Assembly: GCF_003112695.1 (NCBI RefSeq)
Contig: NZ_BFBP01000002.1
Location: 35,473-99,472 of the forward strand
Source: Azospira sp. I13
GTDB taxonomy: Bacteria > Pseudomonadota > Gammaproteobacteria > Burkholderiales > Rhodocyclaceae
DNA: 64,000 nucleotides
Direction: 5' to 3'
The notes beneath the pieces were generated by a model. That model made no database searches and was not told where the DNA came from. It saw nothing but the letters and a program-made list of their open reading frames with translations. Position numbers and translations under genes: made by a program. Below, piece after piece: positions 43,842-54,169 of the stretch (position 1 is the stretch's first letter; every line of letters starts with the position of its first letter).

Positions 43842-44876
43842 CTAACGGCCCAATCCGGCAAGCACCCGGCGCGACATATCGTCCAGAGGCACCACCTCCT
43901 CCACCGCACCGATGATGGCCGCCTCCCGGGGCATACCATACACCACGCAGCTGGCCTCATCCTGACCGTAGGTATGGGCGCCGGCCTGACGCATGGCCAG
44001 CAAGCCCACGGCACCATCCTTGCCCATACCGGTGAGGATAACGCCGACGGCATTACGCCCCACCAGTTGCGCAGCCGAGTGGAACAGCACATCCACCGCC
44101 GGACGGTGACGGTTCACAGGGGGAGTCTGCAGCAGTTCCGTGACAAAGCCACTGGCAGTCTTGCGAATCTGCATGTGGGAATGCCCGGGGGCCACGTAGA
44201 CCGTCCCCGGCTCCACCTTTTCATTGCCCCGGGATTCGATCACCCGGGGAGCGCACAGACTATCCAGGCGCTTGGCGAAGGAGGCGGTAAACGTCTCCGG
44301 CATGTGCTGGACGATGAGGATCGGCGGGCAATCCGCAGGCATGCCCAGCAGGAAGTGCTTGAGCGCCTCGGTACCACCGGTGGACGCCCCCACAAACATG
44401 ATCTTGTTGGAGGCGCTACCGCGCAGGGCTGGCGGAGCCGGCAGGGCGCTCCCAGAGGCAGCCGGCGGCCGCCGCAGGCGGGCGGCCTTGGCGGCGCGAA
44501 TCTTGTCCGCCAGCTCGTGGGCGTAATCCTCCAAGGAGTGGCCGGGCTCCATGCGGGGCTTGCCGATGAAATCCACTGCCCCCAGTTCCAGGGCCTTGAG
44601 GGTCGTCTCGGAACCGGCCTCGGTAAAGGAAGAAACCATGACCACCGGCATGGGCCGCAAGCGCATTAGCCGCTCGAGGAATTCCAGGCCATCCATCTTC
44701 GGCATGGCCACATCCAGGGTCAGCACATCCGGATTGAGGGTCTTGATCATTTCCCGGGCCATCGGGGCATCCGGGGCTGCCCCCACCACTTCCAGGTCGG
44801 GCTGGGAATTGATGAACTCGGTGAGGAGTTTCCTCATCACCGCCGAATCGTCGATTACAAGAACGCGGATAGTCAT
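43842..44876 (-). CDS. cheB: Chemotaxis methylesterase/deamidase CheB
   Basis: CheB removes methyl groups from receptors when phosphorylated by CheA. The 344-residue protein has a receiver domain (Asp in [11 protein letters not shown]), a linker and the catalytic domain with its Ser ([15 protein letters not shown]), His ([14 protein letters not shown]) and Asp ([11 protein letters not shown]). It lies 14 nt after cheD. Its likely partner receptor is the 950-residue MCP, which has a C-terminal tether. Confidence 0.96.
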   Translation of the reverse strand: MTIRVLVIDDSAVMRKLLTEFINSQPDLEVVGAAPDAPMAREMIKTLNPDVLTLDVAMPKMDGLEFLERLMRLRPMPVVMVSSFTEAGSETTLKALELGAVDFIGKPRMEPGHSLEDYAHELADKIRAAKAARLRRPPAASGSALPAPPALRGSASNKIMFVGASTGGTEALKHFLLGMPADCPPILIVQHMPETFTASFAKRLDSLCAPRVIESRGNEKVEPGTVYVAPGHSHMQIRKTASGFVTELLQTPPVNRHRPAVDVLFHSAAQLVGRNAVGVILTGMGKDGAVGLLAMRQAGAHTYGQDEASCVVYGMPREAAIIGAVEEVVPLDDMSRRVLAGLGR

Positions 44877-44890
44877 GGTTGGGCCGAAAA

Positions 44891-45538
44891 TCAGGTAAAG
44901 AGCTCGATATCGCCTTCCACCTTCGCTTGTCCCAGACGGGACTGGTATTCCTTTTCGCGGGTGAACAGGGTGTCGTTATGGACCCGGTGGAGCTTCTTCA
45001 CCAGGACCTTGCCGGTATGGGGAAAGTAGTAAACCTTGCGGGGATAGGAATCGAGCAGGTCCTTGGCCACCACGGGAATCTTTTCCGTCTTCAGAAAATT
45101 GAGGACGAATTCGGCATTGCGCGCGCCCACCTGGGTGGAAGAAAGACTGGCCAGGACTGCGCCGCCGCCAAAAACCTTGGCCTCCAGACGGCCACGGCGG
45201 GCACCGAGCTTGAGCAGGTGGTTGATCAGCACTTCCATGGCGTAGGTACCGTAGCGCGCGGAACTGCTGATCATCCCGTCCCCCCCCATGTCCGGCAGCA
45301 TGAAATGGTTCATACCGCCGATACCGGAGTCCCCGTCCCGGATGCAGGCGGCAACGCAGGAGCCGAGCACGGTGACGAGCAGCATGTCTTCCCGGGAGAC
45401 GTAATATTCCCCGGGCAGTATCTTGGCCGCCGCCCGCTCGAAATTGCGGTCGAAATAGCGGTTGACCGCCAGATGCTCGACGTAGTCGGCACCATCAGCC
45501 GCCGCAGCCAGACTATCCCGGTTTTCTCGCCAGTTCAT
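44891..45538 (-). CDS. cheD: Chemoreceptor deamidase CheD
   Basis: CheD deamidates receptor glutamines. The 215-residue product from the ATG at 45538 keeps the catalytic Cys ([12 protein letters not shown]) and His ([10 protein letters not shown]). The start overlaps the cheR end by 26 nt. The C-terminus is EGDIELFT, nearly identical to the TGEIELF tail of the receptor at 52898-54118. This shared tail is probably a short docking motif. Confidence 0.94.
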   Translation of the reverse strand: MNWRENRDSLAAAADGADYVEHLAVNRYFDRNFERAAAKILPGEYYVSREDMLLVTVLGSCVAACIRDGDSGIGGMNHFMLPDMGGDGMISSSARYGTYAMEVLINHLLKLGARRGRLEAKVFGGGAVLASLSSTQVGARNAEFVLNFLKTEKIPVVAKDLLDSYPRKVYYFPHTGKVLVKKLHRVHNDTLFTREKEYQSRLGQAKVEGDIELFT

Positions 45539-46391
45539 AGACGGTCTTCCCGAGGGAGCGGAACAGGTCGGCTGCGTGCAGGAAACTTTCCGAATGGCCG
45601 GCAAACATCAAGCCCTCCGGATGCAGCATGGGTGCAAATCGGGAAAGAATCTTGTACTGGGTCGGCTTATCGAAATAGATCATCACGTTACGGCAGAAGA
45701 TCACATCCACCGGCCCCCGCACCGGCCAGGTGGGGTCGAGCAGATTGACCCGCTGGAAGGTAATCATCCGGCGCAGCTCGGGCCGCACGCAGACGTAACC
45801 CTCCTGGGAACCAGTGCCCCGCAGGAAGAAGCGCTTGACCTGATCCGGCGCCATCTTTTCCACCCGATCCAGGCCGTAGACACCCTTGTCAGCCGTGGAC
45901 AACACGTTGGTGTCCAGATCCGAGGCGATGATGGAAACATTGCTGGCGGCATTACCCAGGGCTTCCTGCACCGTGATGGCGATGGAGTAAGGCTCCTCGC
46001 CGGTGGAAGCGGCACAACACCAGATTTTCAGGGGGCGCTTGGCCGCGTGCTTCTTCAGGAAATCCGCCAGGATGGGGAAATGATGAGGCTCCCGGAAAAA
46101 GGAGGTGAGATTGGTGGTCAGGGAATTGACGAAGCGTTCCCACTCCTGGGCATCCCGGTTTTTTTCCAGCCGGTCCAAGTACTCACTGAAGGTCTTGATG
46201 CCGGTAGCCCGTAGGCGCCGGGCCAGGCGGGAATAGACCATATCCTGCTTGACCGGGGAGAGGGAGATGCCGGCATGCTGGTAAATGAGCTTGCGCACCC
46301 GCTCGAAATCGGCGCTGGTGAAGGTGAACTCCCGCATCGTCGGCGAGGCGACGGCGGGAGACTTGAACAGGGAGGACTTGAGTTCGGTCAT
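45513..46391 (-). CDS. cheR: Chemoreceptor methyltransferase CheR
   Basis: CheR methylates receptor glutamates using S-adenosylmethionine. The 292-residue protein has an N-terminal helical domain and the methyltransferase domain with SAM-binding CAASTGEEPYSIAI. Further motifs are IIASDLDTNVL and CRNVMIYFDKPTQ. The pentapeptide-binding beta subdomain is present, matching the EWEEF end of the upstream MCP. It is 73 nt after that MCP. Confidence 0.96.
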   Translation of the reverse strand: MTELKSSLFKSPAVASPTMREFTFTSADFERVRKLIYQHAGISLSPVKQDMVYSRLARRLRATGIKTFSEYLDRLEKNRDAQEWERFVNSLTTNLTSFFREPHHFPILADFLKKHAAKRPLKIWCCAASTGEEPYSIAITVQEALGNAASNVSIIASDLDTNVLSTADKGVYGLDRVEKMAPDQVKRFFLRGTGSQEGYVCVRPELRRMITFQRVNLLDPTWPVRGPVDVIFCRNVMIYFDKPTQYKILSRFAPMLHPEGLMFAGHSESFLHAADLFRSLGKTVYELARKPG

Positions 46392-46464
46392 GGGGAACGC
46401 TTTCCCGGATTAGAACGCTCCCCGGCAAGCTTGCCGGGGAAGGCGGTAAATGGAAAGGAAGGCC

Positions 46465-49317
46465 TTAGAACTCTTCCCACTCGTCATCCAGGGAAGCCGG
46501 CAGTTTGGTCGCCGGCTTGCCGCCGAAACGGGGAGTGGGAACCCGGACTTCTTCCTGAACATGGGGCAGTGCCTGGGGGGCGGCAACGGTACGGAAATGA
46601 CCGCCACCCTCGTCACCAAGACGGAAAACGGATACCGCCTCCTTGAGGCCCCGGGCCTGTTCTTCCAGGCTTTCGGCTGCGGCAGCGGCCTCTTCCACCA
46701 GGGCGGCGTTCTGCTGGGTGACCTCGTCCATCTGGCTCACGGCCAGGCCCACCTGTTCGATACCGGCAGACTGTTCGCGGCTGGCCTCGGCGATGTCGGC
46801 CATGATCTTGGCCACCCGCTTGATGGAGGTCACCACTTCTTCCATGGTGCGGCCGGCGGAATCCACCAGCTTGGAGCCGTTCTCCACCTTCTCCACGGAG
46901 TCGGAGATGAGGGCCTTGATTTCCTTGGCGGCCGCAGCACTGCGTTGGGCCAGGTTGCGCACTTCGGTGGCCACCACGGCAAAACCGCGGCCCTGTTCAC
47001 CGGCCCGGGCGGCTTCCACAGCGGCATTGAGGGCCAGGATATTGGTCTGGAAGGCGATGCCGTCAATGACACCAATGATGTCGGCAATCTTGCTGGAGGA
47101 GTGATGGATGGCACCCATGGTCTGCACCACCTGCTCCACCACTTCACCGCCCTTAACGGCCACCTGCTGGGCGCCGCTGGCCAGCTCGTTGGCGGTACGG
47201 GCGTTGTCGGCGTTCTGCTTCACGGTGCTGGTCAACTGCTCCATGGAGGAAGCGGTTTCCTCCAGGCTGGAAGCCTGCTCTTCGGTGCGGGAGGAGAGGT
47301 CCGTGTTGCCGGAGGCGATTTCCTGGGAAGCCGTACTGATGGCGTCCGTGGCGCCCTTGATGCGTTCAACGATCTCCTTCAGCTGTTCAGCGGTGCTGTT
47401 GGCATCATTCTTCAACTGGCCGAAGGTACCGGCATAGTCGGCTTCGATACGGGAGGTCAGGTCGCCCTGGGACATCGCATTGAGCATGCGGGCCACGTCG
47501 TCCAGCCCGTGCTGGCTGGTTTCCAGCAAACGGTTGATGCCTTCGGAAAGCTGGCGGAAGAAACCGTCCTTGCCTTCTATCACCAGCCGGCGGGTGAAGT
47601 CGCCATTGGCGGCGCCATTGACGATGTCCGCCACTTCGGCCTCCACCGCCACCTCGGCGGTACGATCCAGCCACTCCACGGCAGAACCCAGGCGGATACC
47701 CCGCTCGTTCACCACCGGGGTCACGGTGAGGGAGAAGGTACGCCCCCCCAGGTGCACCGTCGCCCGGTGGGTACCGGTCAAGCGGGACAGCATGTTCCGC
47801 TGGTGGGCCGGATTCTTGTGGAAGACGTCGATATTGGCACCCAGCAACTGGTCGGCCCGGAAGTCGGGCAGGTCACGGCGGATATCGTCTTCCACCCGGC
47901 GGAACATATCCTGTACCGCCTTGTTCAGGTAGATGATGTTGAGCTGGTCGTCCGCCACCATGACATTAGTGGCCACGTTGTCGAGACCGATCTTGATGCG
48001 CAGGTTTTCATTGGCAACACGCTGGGCCTCGGCCACATCGAAGCCCAGCTTGATCTGCATGGACTGGATGCCTTGCAGCAGGCGCCCCATCTCGTCGTCA
48101 CGGGTGATATCCACCTGATGGTCGTAACGCCCCTGGCTGACGGCGTTAAAGGCGCTCTGGGCATCGGCCAGGGAGCGCAGAATGCCGCCTACCAGCTTCC
48201 AGGCGATAACCAGCAGCAGGACGATGACGAGAACGATGGCGCCAATGATGGTGGCAGTCGTCGAGTTCTTCAGTTCGTCGGCGGCCTGGGCATCCTTGCG
48301 GGCGGCGTCGGCGTGGAACTGGTACAGGGCGTCGGTCTTGGCTGAAACCTCGTCGTAAAGCGGGTTGATCTTTTCCGTGAGGATGCGCTGAGCCTCGGAA
48401 AAATTGCCGTCCACCAGGGCCTGGCGGGCCGGATTGATGCCTTCATCCACGTAGCGCTTGCGGGCACTGAAATAAGCATCGGAGAGACGGATGTGGTCAT
48501 CACCCCGGATGCCGGCCTGATAACGCTGCCAGATGGCGGTCAGTTCTTCCCGGTTCTTCGCGATGATGTCCGTGTGCACGGTGACCGGGTGCTCGTGGGT
48601 GGCGGCATGGGCCGTACCGGGTTCGTGCTGCAGGCCAAGGAGAATCTGGGCCCGGTTATCCGCTACCAGCTTCCCGATACGAGCCAGGCCCTGAACGGGC
48701 TGCAGCCGCTCAGTGAAAGCCTGCTCCAGGCTCTGGTTGGTGGTTTCCAGGGCCCGCAGGCCCAGCACACCGACCACCACGGCAAACAGCACGGCCAGGC
48801 CGAAGCCCAGGCCCAGGCGGGTAGCCAGGGATTGATTGGCGAAACGGGCGCCCAGGCTGGGGCCGCCGCGCACGACCTTGCCGCAGAGGATGCGCAGGCT
48901 GCCGGCGCGGTTCTCGCGGAACAGGCGATACGCCGATTCGGCGGCCTCCACCTGCTCCCGGGTAGGCTTGCGGCGCACCGACATGTAGCCGACCACGGTA
49001 TCGCCTTCCCGGATAGGGGTGGCGTTGGCCTCGACCCAATAATGGTCACCATTCTTGCAGCGGTTCTTGACCAGGCCGGTCCATGGCCGCCCGGCCTTGA
49101 GGTGGGACCACATGTCGCTGTAGGCCTGGGGCGGCATGTCCGGATGGCGAACGATGTTATGGGGCTCACCGATCAACTCCGCTTCGGAGAAGCCGCTGAT
49201 CTCGATGAAGTCCCGGTTGATGTAGGTGATCTGGCCCTTGAGATCGGTCTTGGAGACGATCAGGGTGTCGTCCCGCAGGGGCACTTCCACGTTGGTGACC
49301 GGCAGATTGGTGCGCAT
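46465..49317 (-). CDS. Methyl-accepting chemotaxis protein with two PAS domains and CheR tether
   Basis: This 950-residue receptor has an unusual order: an N-terminal cytoplasmic PAS domain (about 18-118) and a membrane helix (168-189). A helical periplasmic domain and a second membrane helix (355-375) follow, then HAMP, a second PAS (about 445-555), further HAMP-like helices and the MA signalling domain. The hairpin tip is [20 protein letters not shown]. The C-terminus DEWEEF is a CheR/CheB-binding pentapeptide of the NWETF type. The Aer-like first PAS ([18 protein letters not shown]) suggests energy or redox sensing, but no ligand can be read. It lies between cheW and cheR. Confidence 0.93.
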   Translation of the reverse strand: MRTNLPVTNVEVPLRDDTLIVSKTDLKGQITYINRDFIEISGFSEAELIGEPHNIVRHPDMPPQAYSDMWSHLKAGRPWTGLVKNRCKNGDHYWVEANATPIREGDTVVGYMSVRRKPTREQVEAAESAYRLFRENRAGSLRILCGKVVRGGPSLGARFANQSLATRLGLGFGLAVLFAVVVGVLGLRALETTNQSLEQAFTERLQPVQGLARIGKLVADNRAQILLGLQHEPGTAHAATHEHPVTVHTDIIAKNREELTAIWQRYQAGIRGDDHIRLSDAYFSARKRYVDEGINPARQALVDGNFSEAQRILTEKINPLYDEVSAKTDALYQFHADAARKDAQAADELKNSTTATIIGAIVLVIVLLLVIAWKLVGGILRSLADAQSAFNAVSQGRYDHQVDITRDDEMGRLLQGIQSMQIKLGFDVAEAQRVANENLRIKIGLDNVATNVMVADDQLNIIYLNKAVQDMFRRVEDDIRRDLPDFRADQLLGANIDVFHKNPAHQRNMLSRLTGTHRATVHLGGRTFSLTVTPVVNERGIRLGSAVEWLDRTAEVAVEAEVADIVNGAANGDFTRRLVIEGKDGFFRQLSEGINRLLETSQHGLDDVARMLNAMSQGDLTSRIEADYAGTFGQLKNDANSTAEQLKEIVERIKGATDAISTASQEIASGNTDLSSRTEEQASSLEETASSMEQLTSTVKQNADNARTANELASGAQQVAVKGGEVVEQVVQTMGAIHHSSSKIADIIGVIDGIAFQTNILALNAAVEAARAGEQGRGFAVVATEVRNLAQRSAAAAKEIKALISDSVEKVENGSKLVDSAGRTMEEVVTSIKRVAKIMADIAEASREQSAGIEQVGLAVSQMDEVTQQNAALVEEAAAAAESLEEQARGLKEAVSVFRLGDEGGGHFRTVAAPQALPHVQEEVRVPTPRFGGKPATKLPASLDDEWEEF

Positions 49318-49415
49318 GTTGCTCTCTCCGTCAGATCCGGCACCCTGTGGGGCCGGCTATTCGCTATCTTTATTCGCTGTCGTTTTGCTGTGTCGGGTAC
49401 CGCCCGGGCGGCTGA

Positions 49416-49919
49416 TCAGCCCTGGGATGCCACGTCGTCCATCAGTTCCATGTCCCGGGTGCTCATCAGTTGCTCGATGTCGGTGACGATCAACATGCGC
49501 CCCTCCACCGAAGCCAGGCCGAGAATGAAACGGGTATCGAAGCTGGCGGAAAAATCCGGTGCCGGGCGAATCTGTGGCGGCGTCAGGGCGATGACATCGG
49601 AGACACTATCCACCACGATGCCGACGACCCGGCTCATCACGTTGAGGATGATGACCACAGTGAAAGGGGTGTATTCCACCTTGGGCTGCTTGAACTTGAT
49701 GCGCAGGTCCACGATGGGCACGATGAGGCCCCGCAGGTTGATGACGCCCTTGATGAACTCCGGCGCATTGGCGATCCGCGTCACCATGTCGTAACCACGG
49801 ATCTCCTGCACCTTGAGGATATCGATGGCGTACTCTTCCTGACCCAGGGTGAAGGTCAGGAATTCACTGGGCACCTGGTCTTCGTCAGCGACCACGGCGT
49901 TGCTGCTGTAATTTTCCAA
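49416..49919 (-). CDS. cheW: Chemotaxis coupling protein CheW
   Basis: CheW links receptors to CheA. The 167-residue product has the typical two-barrel CheW fold ([49 protein letters not shown]). It is 16 nt after cheA and 98 nt before the MCP. It is the only dedicated CheW in the window; cluster 1 has two CheV proteins instead. Confidence 0.96.
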   Translation of the reverse strand: MENYSSNAVVADEDQVPSEFLTFTLGQEEYAIDILKVQEIRGYDMVTRIANAPEFIKGVINLRGLIVPIVDLRIKFKQPKVEYTPFTVVIILNVMSRVVGIVVDSVSDVIALTPPQIRPAPDFSASFDTRFILGLASVEGRMLIVTDIEQLMSTRDMELMDDVASQG

Positions 49920-49935
49920 TGTCTCGCTCCTTCGC

Positions 49936-52452
49936 TCAGACCGGCTCGTCGGCCACCTGGCCCTTGGCCATGGAAACCAGGGCCGAAGTATCCAGGATCA
50001 GGGCGACCCGTCCGTCCCCCATGATGGTGGCGCCGGAAACGCCGCGCACCTTGCGGTAATTCTGTTCCAGACTCTTGATCACCACCTGGTGCTGGCCCAC
50101 CAGGGCATCGACAAACAGGGCGGCCTTGGCCCCGTCGGAGTTGAGCACCACCATGATGCCTTCGTGGAACTCACGAACCTTCGGCTCTGCGTCAAAAACC
50201 TCATGCAGCACCACCACCGGGAGGTATTCACCCCGCACCTGGATGACCCGCCCCTGGTGGGAAACGGTCTTGATGTCGCTGGGTTTGGGCTGCAGGGATT
50301 CCACCACATAAGAAAGGGGAATGATGTAAATCTCTTCCCCCACCGAAACGCTCATGCCATCGAGAATGGCCAGGGTCAGGGGCAGCCGCACGGTCATGCG
50401 GGTGCCGATGCCGGTCATGGATTCGATTTCGATGCGGCCACCCAGGGCCTGGATGTTGCGGCGGACCACGTCCATGCCGACGCCACGGCCGGAAACGTCC
50501 GTCACCTGGTCGGCGGTGGAAAAGCCGGGCTCGAAGATCAGCGCCCAGACATCCTGGTCGCTCATCTGGTCAGAGGCGGCCAAGCCGCGCTCCCGCGCCT
50601 TGGAGAGGATTTTCTGTCGATTCAGGCCCGCGCCGTCATCCCCCACTTCAATGACGATGTTGCCGCCCTGGTGGGCGGCCTTGAGGGTGATGGTGCCACC
50701 CGGCGGCTTGCCCGCAGCGATGCGCTTCTCCGGCGATTCGATGCCGTGGTCCAGGCTGTTACGGATGAGGTGGGTCAGGGGGTCGGTGATCTTTTCGATC
50801 AGCCCCTTGTCCAGCTCCGTGGTTTCGCCGCTCATTTTCAGCTCCACCTGCTTTCCCAGCTTGCCGGAAAGGTCCCGGACCACCCGGGGGAAGCGGGAGA
50901 AGACGAAGGAAATGGGCAACATGCGGATGGACATGACCGCTTCCTGCAGGTCACGGCTGTTGCGTTCCAGCTGGGTCAGGCCGTTGAGCAGGCGCTCCGG
51001 TGCCGCTTCCTGCATCTGCTGGGCAGTCGCCAGCAGCATGGCCTGGGTGATGACCAGTTCGCCCACCAGGTTGATGAGTTGGTCCACTTTCTCCACACCG
51101 ACCCGGATCGAGCTATCCCCGGCGGCCACCGCTGCCGGCTTGGCCTTGGGCTCACTGCGCCGCTCGGCGGCGGGGGCAACGGCAGGAGGCGATGCTTCAT
51201 TGACGGGTGCCGGAGCAAGCGCAGGAGCGGAGACCGGGATGGCGGCCAGGGAGACGGGGGCGGCATCGGCAGGGGCTGCGACAACGTCGGGCAGGGGCGC
51301 AAAGAAGCCATAACCATCGCCCTCCTCGGCAACCATCGGCGTTTCGGGGGAGCTGACCGGCGCTGCCTCGGCGACATCGGCGGCATCCGCAGCCAGAGGC
51401 AATGGTACGAAGAAACCGTATCCCTCCCCTTCTTCCCCTACCTCCCGAGCAACGACGGGAGCGGGAGCGACATCGGACAAGGGGGCGAAGAATCCATAGC
51501 CGTCACCTTCCTCGGCGATATCCGCAGATGGGGCAGATACTGCCTCGCCTGCAGCCGTGGTACCGGGCAGTGGTTCAAAAAAGCCATAGCCCTCCCCTTC
51601 TTCTGCCACGGCAGCCGCAGGGGGAACTTCCGGCAAATCTTCGAAGAAACCGTAGCCCCGCACATCGTCGGGGGTGCCCGGCGCATCATCAAACAGGCCA
51701 AAAGCCTCATTACCGGCAGCTGCTGCAACGGGGCTGTCGCTGATGCGGCAGGCGTCGCTATCGGCGATGAAATCCAGGGAATCCACCAGAGCCTGGCGCT
51801 CCACCGTGCCGCTTAGGCGCAGGTGCCACAGGCCGGGCTGACCGGCAACGGGGCGGGCCAGGATTTCAAGTGCCCCCAGGCGGCCCAGATCTTCCAGACA
51901 GTTTTCCAGGGTTTCGGGCGCGGCCAGGGCGGCGTCCGTGGGCAGGAATTCAATATCCCAGCAATGGCTACCGGGCTCGGCAGGCACTCCGACCGGGGTC
52001 GATGCCGCCGCTACAGTAGTCGCCGAAGCCGTTGGCAATGCTGCCGGCGATGCGGCACCGCTGTCATCCTGAGTCAACTGCCGCAGGCGCTGGCAAACGG
52101 CCTCGGAAGCTTCCGGGGCCACTGGCTCGCCTCCCTGATGGGCTGCCAGGAGGGACTTCAGCAGGTCTCCCGCCTCAAGGAAGGCATCCACCATTTCAGC
52201 CTGCAGGGGAATCTCATGCTTGCGCAGGCGGTCCAGTAGGGTTTCCAGGACGTGGGTGACTTCCGTCAGGTCGGTAAAACCAAAGGTACCGGAAGACCCC
52301 TTGATGGAGTGGGCCGCCCGGAAAATGGCATTGAGGTCTTCATCCTCCGGGGCAGCCACATCCAGCGCGAGCAGCAGGGATTCCATTTCTGCCAGGTGTT
52401 CCGCCGATTCCTCGAAGAACACCTGGTAGAACTGGCTCATGTCGATTGCCAT
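49936..52452 (-). CDS. cheA: Chemotaxis histidine kinase CheA (cluster 2) with GYGFF linker repeats
   Basis: The 838-residue kinase has an HPt domain (phospho-His48 in [13 protein letters not shown]), a P2-like CheY-binding domain (about 164-240), a repeat-rich linker (250-390), then dimerisation, ATP-binding ([23 protein letters not shown]) and CheW-like domains. The linker has five copies of an acidic EEGxGYGFFxPLP-type unit, with GYGFF at 266, 288, 318, 344 and 380, plus a degenerate first copy (AFGLFDD). Such periodic aromatic/acidic units may be docking sites. It lies between cheY and cheW and is about 200 residues longer than the cluster-1 CheA. Confidence 0.96.
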   Translation of the reverse strand: MAIDMSQFYQVFFEESAEHLAEMESLLLALDVAAPEDEDLNAIFRAAHSIKGSSGTFGFTDLTEVTHVLETLLDRLRKHEIPLQAEMVDAFLEAGDLLKSLLAAHQGGEPVAPEASEAVCQRLRQLTQDDSGAASPAALPTASATTVAAASTPVGVPAEPGSHCWDIEFLPTDAALAAPETLENCLEDLGRLGALEILARPVAGQPGLWHLRLSGTVERQALVDSLDFIADSDACRISDSPVAAAAGNEAFGLFDDAPGTPDDVRGYGFFEDLPEVPPAAAVAEEGEGYGFFEPLPGTTAAGEAVSAPSADIAEEGDGYGFFAPLSDVAPAPVVAREVGEEGEGYGFFVPLPLAADAADVAEAAPVSSPETPMVAEEGDGYGFFAPLPDVVAAPADAAPVSLAAIPVSAPALAPAPVNEASPPAVAPAAERRSEPKAKPAAVAAGDSSIRVGVEKVDQLINLVGELVITQAMLLATAQQMQEAAPERLLNGLTQLERNSRDLQEAVMSIRMLPISFVFSRFPRVVRDLSGKLGKQVELKMSGETTELDKGLIEKITDPLTHLIRNSLDHGIESPEKRIAAGKPPGGTITLKAAHQGGNIVIEVGDDGAGLNRQKILSKARERGLAASDQMSDQDVWALIFEPGFSTADQVTDVSGRGVGMDVVRRNIQALGGRIEIESMTGIGTRMTVRLPLTLAILDGMSVSVGEEIYIIPLSYVVESLQPKPSDIKTVSHQGRVIQVRGEYLPVVVLHEVFDAEPKVREFHEGIMVVLNSDGAKAALFVDALVGQHQVVIKSLEQNYRKVRGVSGATIMGDGRVALILDTSALVSMAKGQVADEPV
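51283..51705 (-). repeat. Coding repeats (GYGFF units) in the cheA linker
   Basis: Five imperfect repeats encode EEG[ED]GYGFFxPL[PS]-type units spaced 22-36 codons apart, after one degenerate copy. Identity is mainly at the protein level; codons differ (for example both TAT and TAC for Tyr), so they are not recent DNA duplications. Confidence 0.85.
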
Positions 52453-52501
52453 GTTCGCCTCATAGACAAGGGCTGCACAGGGGCCGTGAGAGGCCGGGCA
52501 A

Positions 52502-52867
52502 TCAGCCGATCACCTTTTTCACGACTTCCACGAGTTTCTGCGGGTCAAAGGGCTTGACCAGCCAGCCAGTGGCCCCGGCGGCGCGGCCCTGGGACTTCAT
52601 GGCATCAGAAGATTCAGTGGTGAGCATGAGAATGGGAGTGGTGCGATACTGGGGCAGGGCACGCAGGGAACGGATCAGGGTCAGGCCATCCATGCGGGGC
52701 ATGTTCTGGTCGGTGAGGATCAGATTGACGCTGCGGCTCTTGGCCTTTTCCAGGCCATCCATGCCATCCACGGCTTCAATGACTTCATAGCCGGCGCTTT
52801 TCAGGGTAAAGCTCACCATCTGACGGATGGAAGCGGAGTCATCAACAGCAAGTACGGTTTTGGGCAT
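52502..52867 (-). CDS. cheY: Chemotaxis response regulator CheY (cluster 2)
   Basis: The 121-residue single receiver domain has VDDSASIRQMV at the N-terminus and the phosphoacceptor Asp in LTDQNMPRMDGL. The Thr and Lys switch residues are in LMLTTES and GWLVKPFD. It differs from the cluster-1 CheY (LTDQNMP against VSDWNMP) and resembles CheY forms paired with adaptation clusters. It is 49 nt before cheA. Confidence 0.95.
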   Translation of the reverse strand: MPKTVLAVDDSASIRQMVSFTLKSAGYEVIEAVDGMDGLEKAKSRSVNLILTDQNMPRMDGLTLIRSLRALPQYRTTPILMLTTESSDAMKSQGRAAGATGWLVKPFDPQKLVEVVKKVIG

Positions 52868-52897
52868 AAGTTCGCCTCCGGAATTCAGAAGGGTTCG

Positions 52898-54118
52898 TCA
52901 GAAGAGTTCGATTTCGCCGGTATTGAAGCTTTCCTGGCTTACCGGGTTGTTTTGGGTGCGCTGCTTGAGCCCATCCAGGCGTTCGCGGGCCTGGAACAGC
53001 AGTTGTTGCAGCTGCTGGGCCTGGCCCGGGGAAAGGCCATCGGCACCATCCCGGGCCACGGCGGCGACAGCCCCCATGTCCTCGAAGACGGATTGCAGGG
53101 CTTCGATGCGTAAGCTCACGTGTGCCAGCAGCTGGGTCACCATATCCTGGAACTGCAGGGAAACCACCGCCTGGCTGACGCTCTGCTCCATGCGCTCGGA
53201 AATGTGGTTGAGTTCATCAATGGTCAGGCTGGTCTGCTGGTTCAGTGCTTCGATGTTGCCCATGGCCACCTCGACGCTCTGCTTGGACTTCAGGGCGAAG
53301 GTCATGTCCTGGGCCGCCATCTTGTTGATGGCAGCCTCGGTGGCTTCGATGGATTGCTGCATGGTCCCCAGTTGACCGCGAATCTGCTGGCTGAAATGGC
53401 TGGTGCGCCCGGACAGGTCACGCACTTCGTCGGCCACCACGGCAAAGCCGCGCCCTGCCTCACCGGCCCGGGCCGCCTCAATGGCGGCATTGAGCGCTAG
53501 GAGATTGGTCTGCTTGGAGATGCCTTCGATTTCGCCGAGCATGCCGGTGATGCGCTTCATCTGCTCCGACATCTTGTCGGTCATTTCCACCAGCTCCATG
53601 GCCAGCTTGGAATTGGCCACCACGCTGTCCACGAAGGCATGGAGGGTTTCGGAAGTCTGATGGGCAAAGGCCGCGAAATCCGTGGCACCGGAATCACTGG
53701 ATTGGTTACTGATGATGCCCGTGCCGAGTTCCTGCTGGCGCTTGGCCTGCAAGCTCATTTCGGTAAAGCTCTGGATCAGGGTGCCGATGGCATCGGAGAA
53801 AATCTGCTGAGTCCGCACCACATCCGCCCGGGTCTGCTCGAACTGGATGCGGAATTCCTCGTTGGCCTGCAGCACCATGCTGCCAGTATCGGCCAGCAGG
53901 CGTCCGCCCTCCCCTTCCAGCGAGGTCTGGCGAAAGGCGCCATCGGTGGCAGCCGGTGCCTTGATGAGCAAGGAGAGAACAATCCAGCCGGCGGCAATCA
54001 GCGCCACACCGACGGAAAACACCGTGCCTCGCAAGCTCCCGTCAATGGCCGCCATGCAGGCAGCAACAAGCAGCACCCAGACTAATCCGAAGCCGCCCAG
54101 TTTGGCCCATCCGTTCAT
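52898..54118 (-). CDS. Minimal membrane-bound methyl-accepting chemotaxis-like protein
   Basis: The 406-residue product has two adjacent N-terminal membrane helices (about 9-25 and 34-52) with hardly any periplasmic loop, so it lacks a conventional external sensor domain. The rest is coiled coil with a receptor tip ([20 protein letters not shown]) and shortened flanks. It ends TGEIELF, the same tail as CheD. It lies between motB and cheY in the motA-cheB unit. Signals may arise from the membrane or through partner proteins. A role in transducing stator or membrane state is inference from position only. Confidence 0.88.
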   Translation of the reverse strand: MNGWAKLGGFGLVWVLLVAACMAAIDGSLRGTVFSVGVALIAAGWIVLSLLIKAPAATDGAFRQTSLEGEGGRLLADTGSMVLQANEEFRIQFEQTRADVVRTQQIFSDAIGTLIQSFTEMSLQAKRQQELGTGIISNQSSDSGATDFAAFAHQTSETLHAFVDSVVANSKLAMELVEMTDKMSEQMKRITGMLGEIEGISKQTNLLALNAAIEAARAGEAGRGFAVVADEVRDLSGRTSHFSQQIRGQLGTMQQSIEATEAAINKMAAQDMTFALKSKQSVEVAMGNIEALNQQTSLTIDELNHISERMEQSVSQAVVSLQFQDMVTQLLAHVSLRIEALQSVFEDMGAVAAVARDGADGLSPGQAQQLQQLLFQARERLDGLKQRTQNNPVSQESFNTGEIELF

Positions 54119-54169
54119 CGCACCCGTTCCCCTTGTCGTAGTTGTTTGTCAGGCTGAAGCTGCAGAATC

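Noticed and set aside
46450-48345. A 631-codon open frame antisense to the PAS receptor
   Set aside because: It lies opposite a well-supported MCP. The composition is that of a reversed coding strand and no ribosome binding site or domain is seen.
49351-49374. TAAAGATA followed by GCCGG upstream of the 950-residue MCP, resembling a sigma-28 promoter
   Set aside because: The spacer is 7 nt instead of 11, so the boxes cannot be used together.
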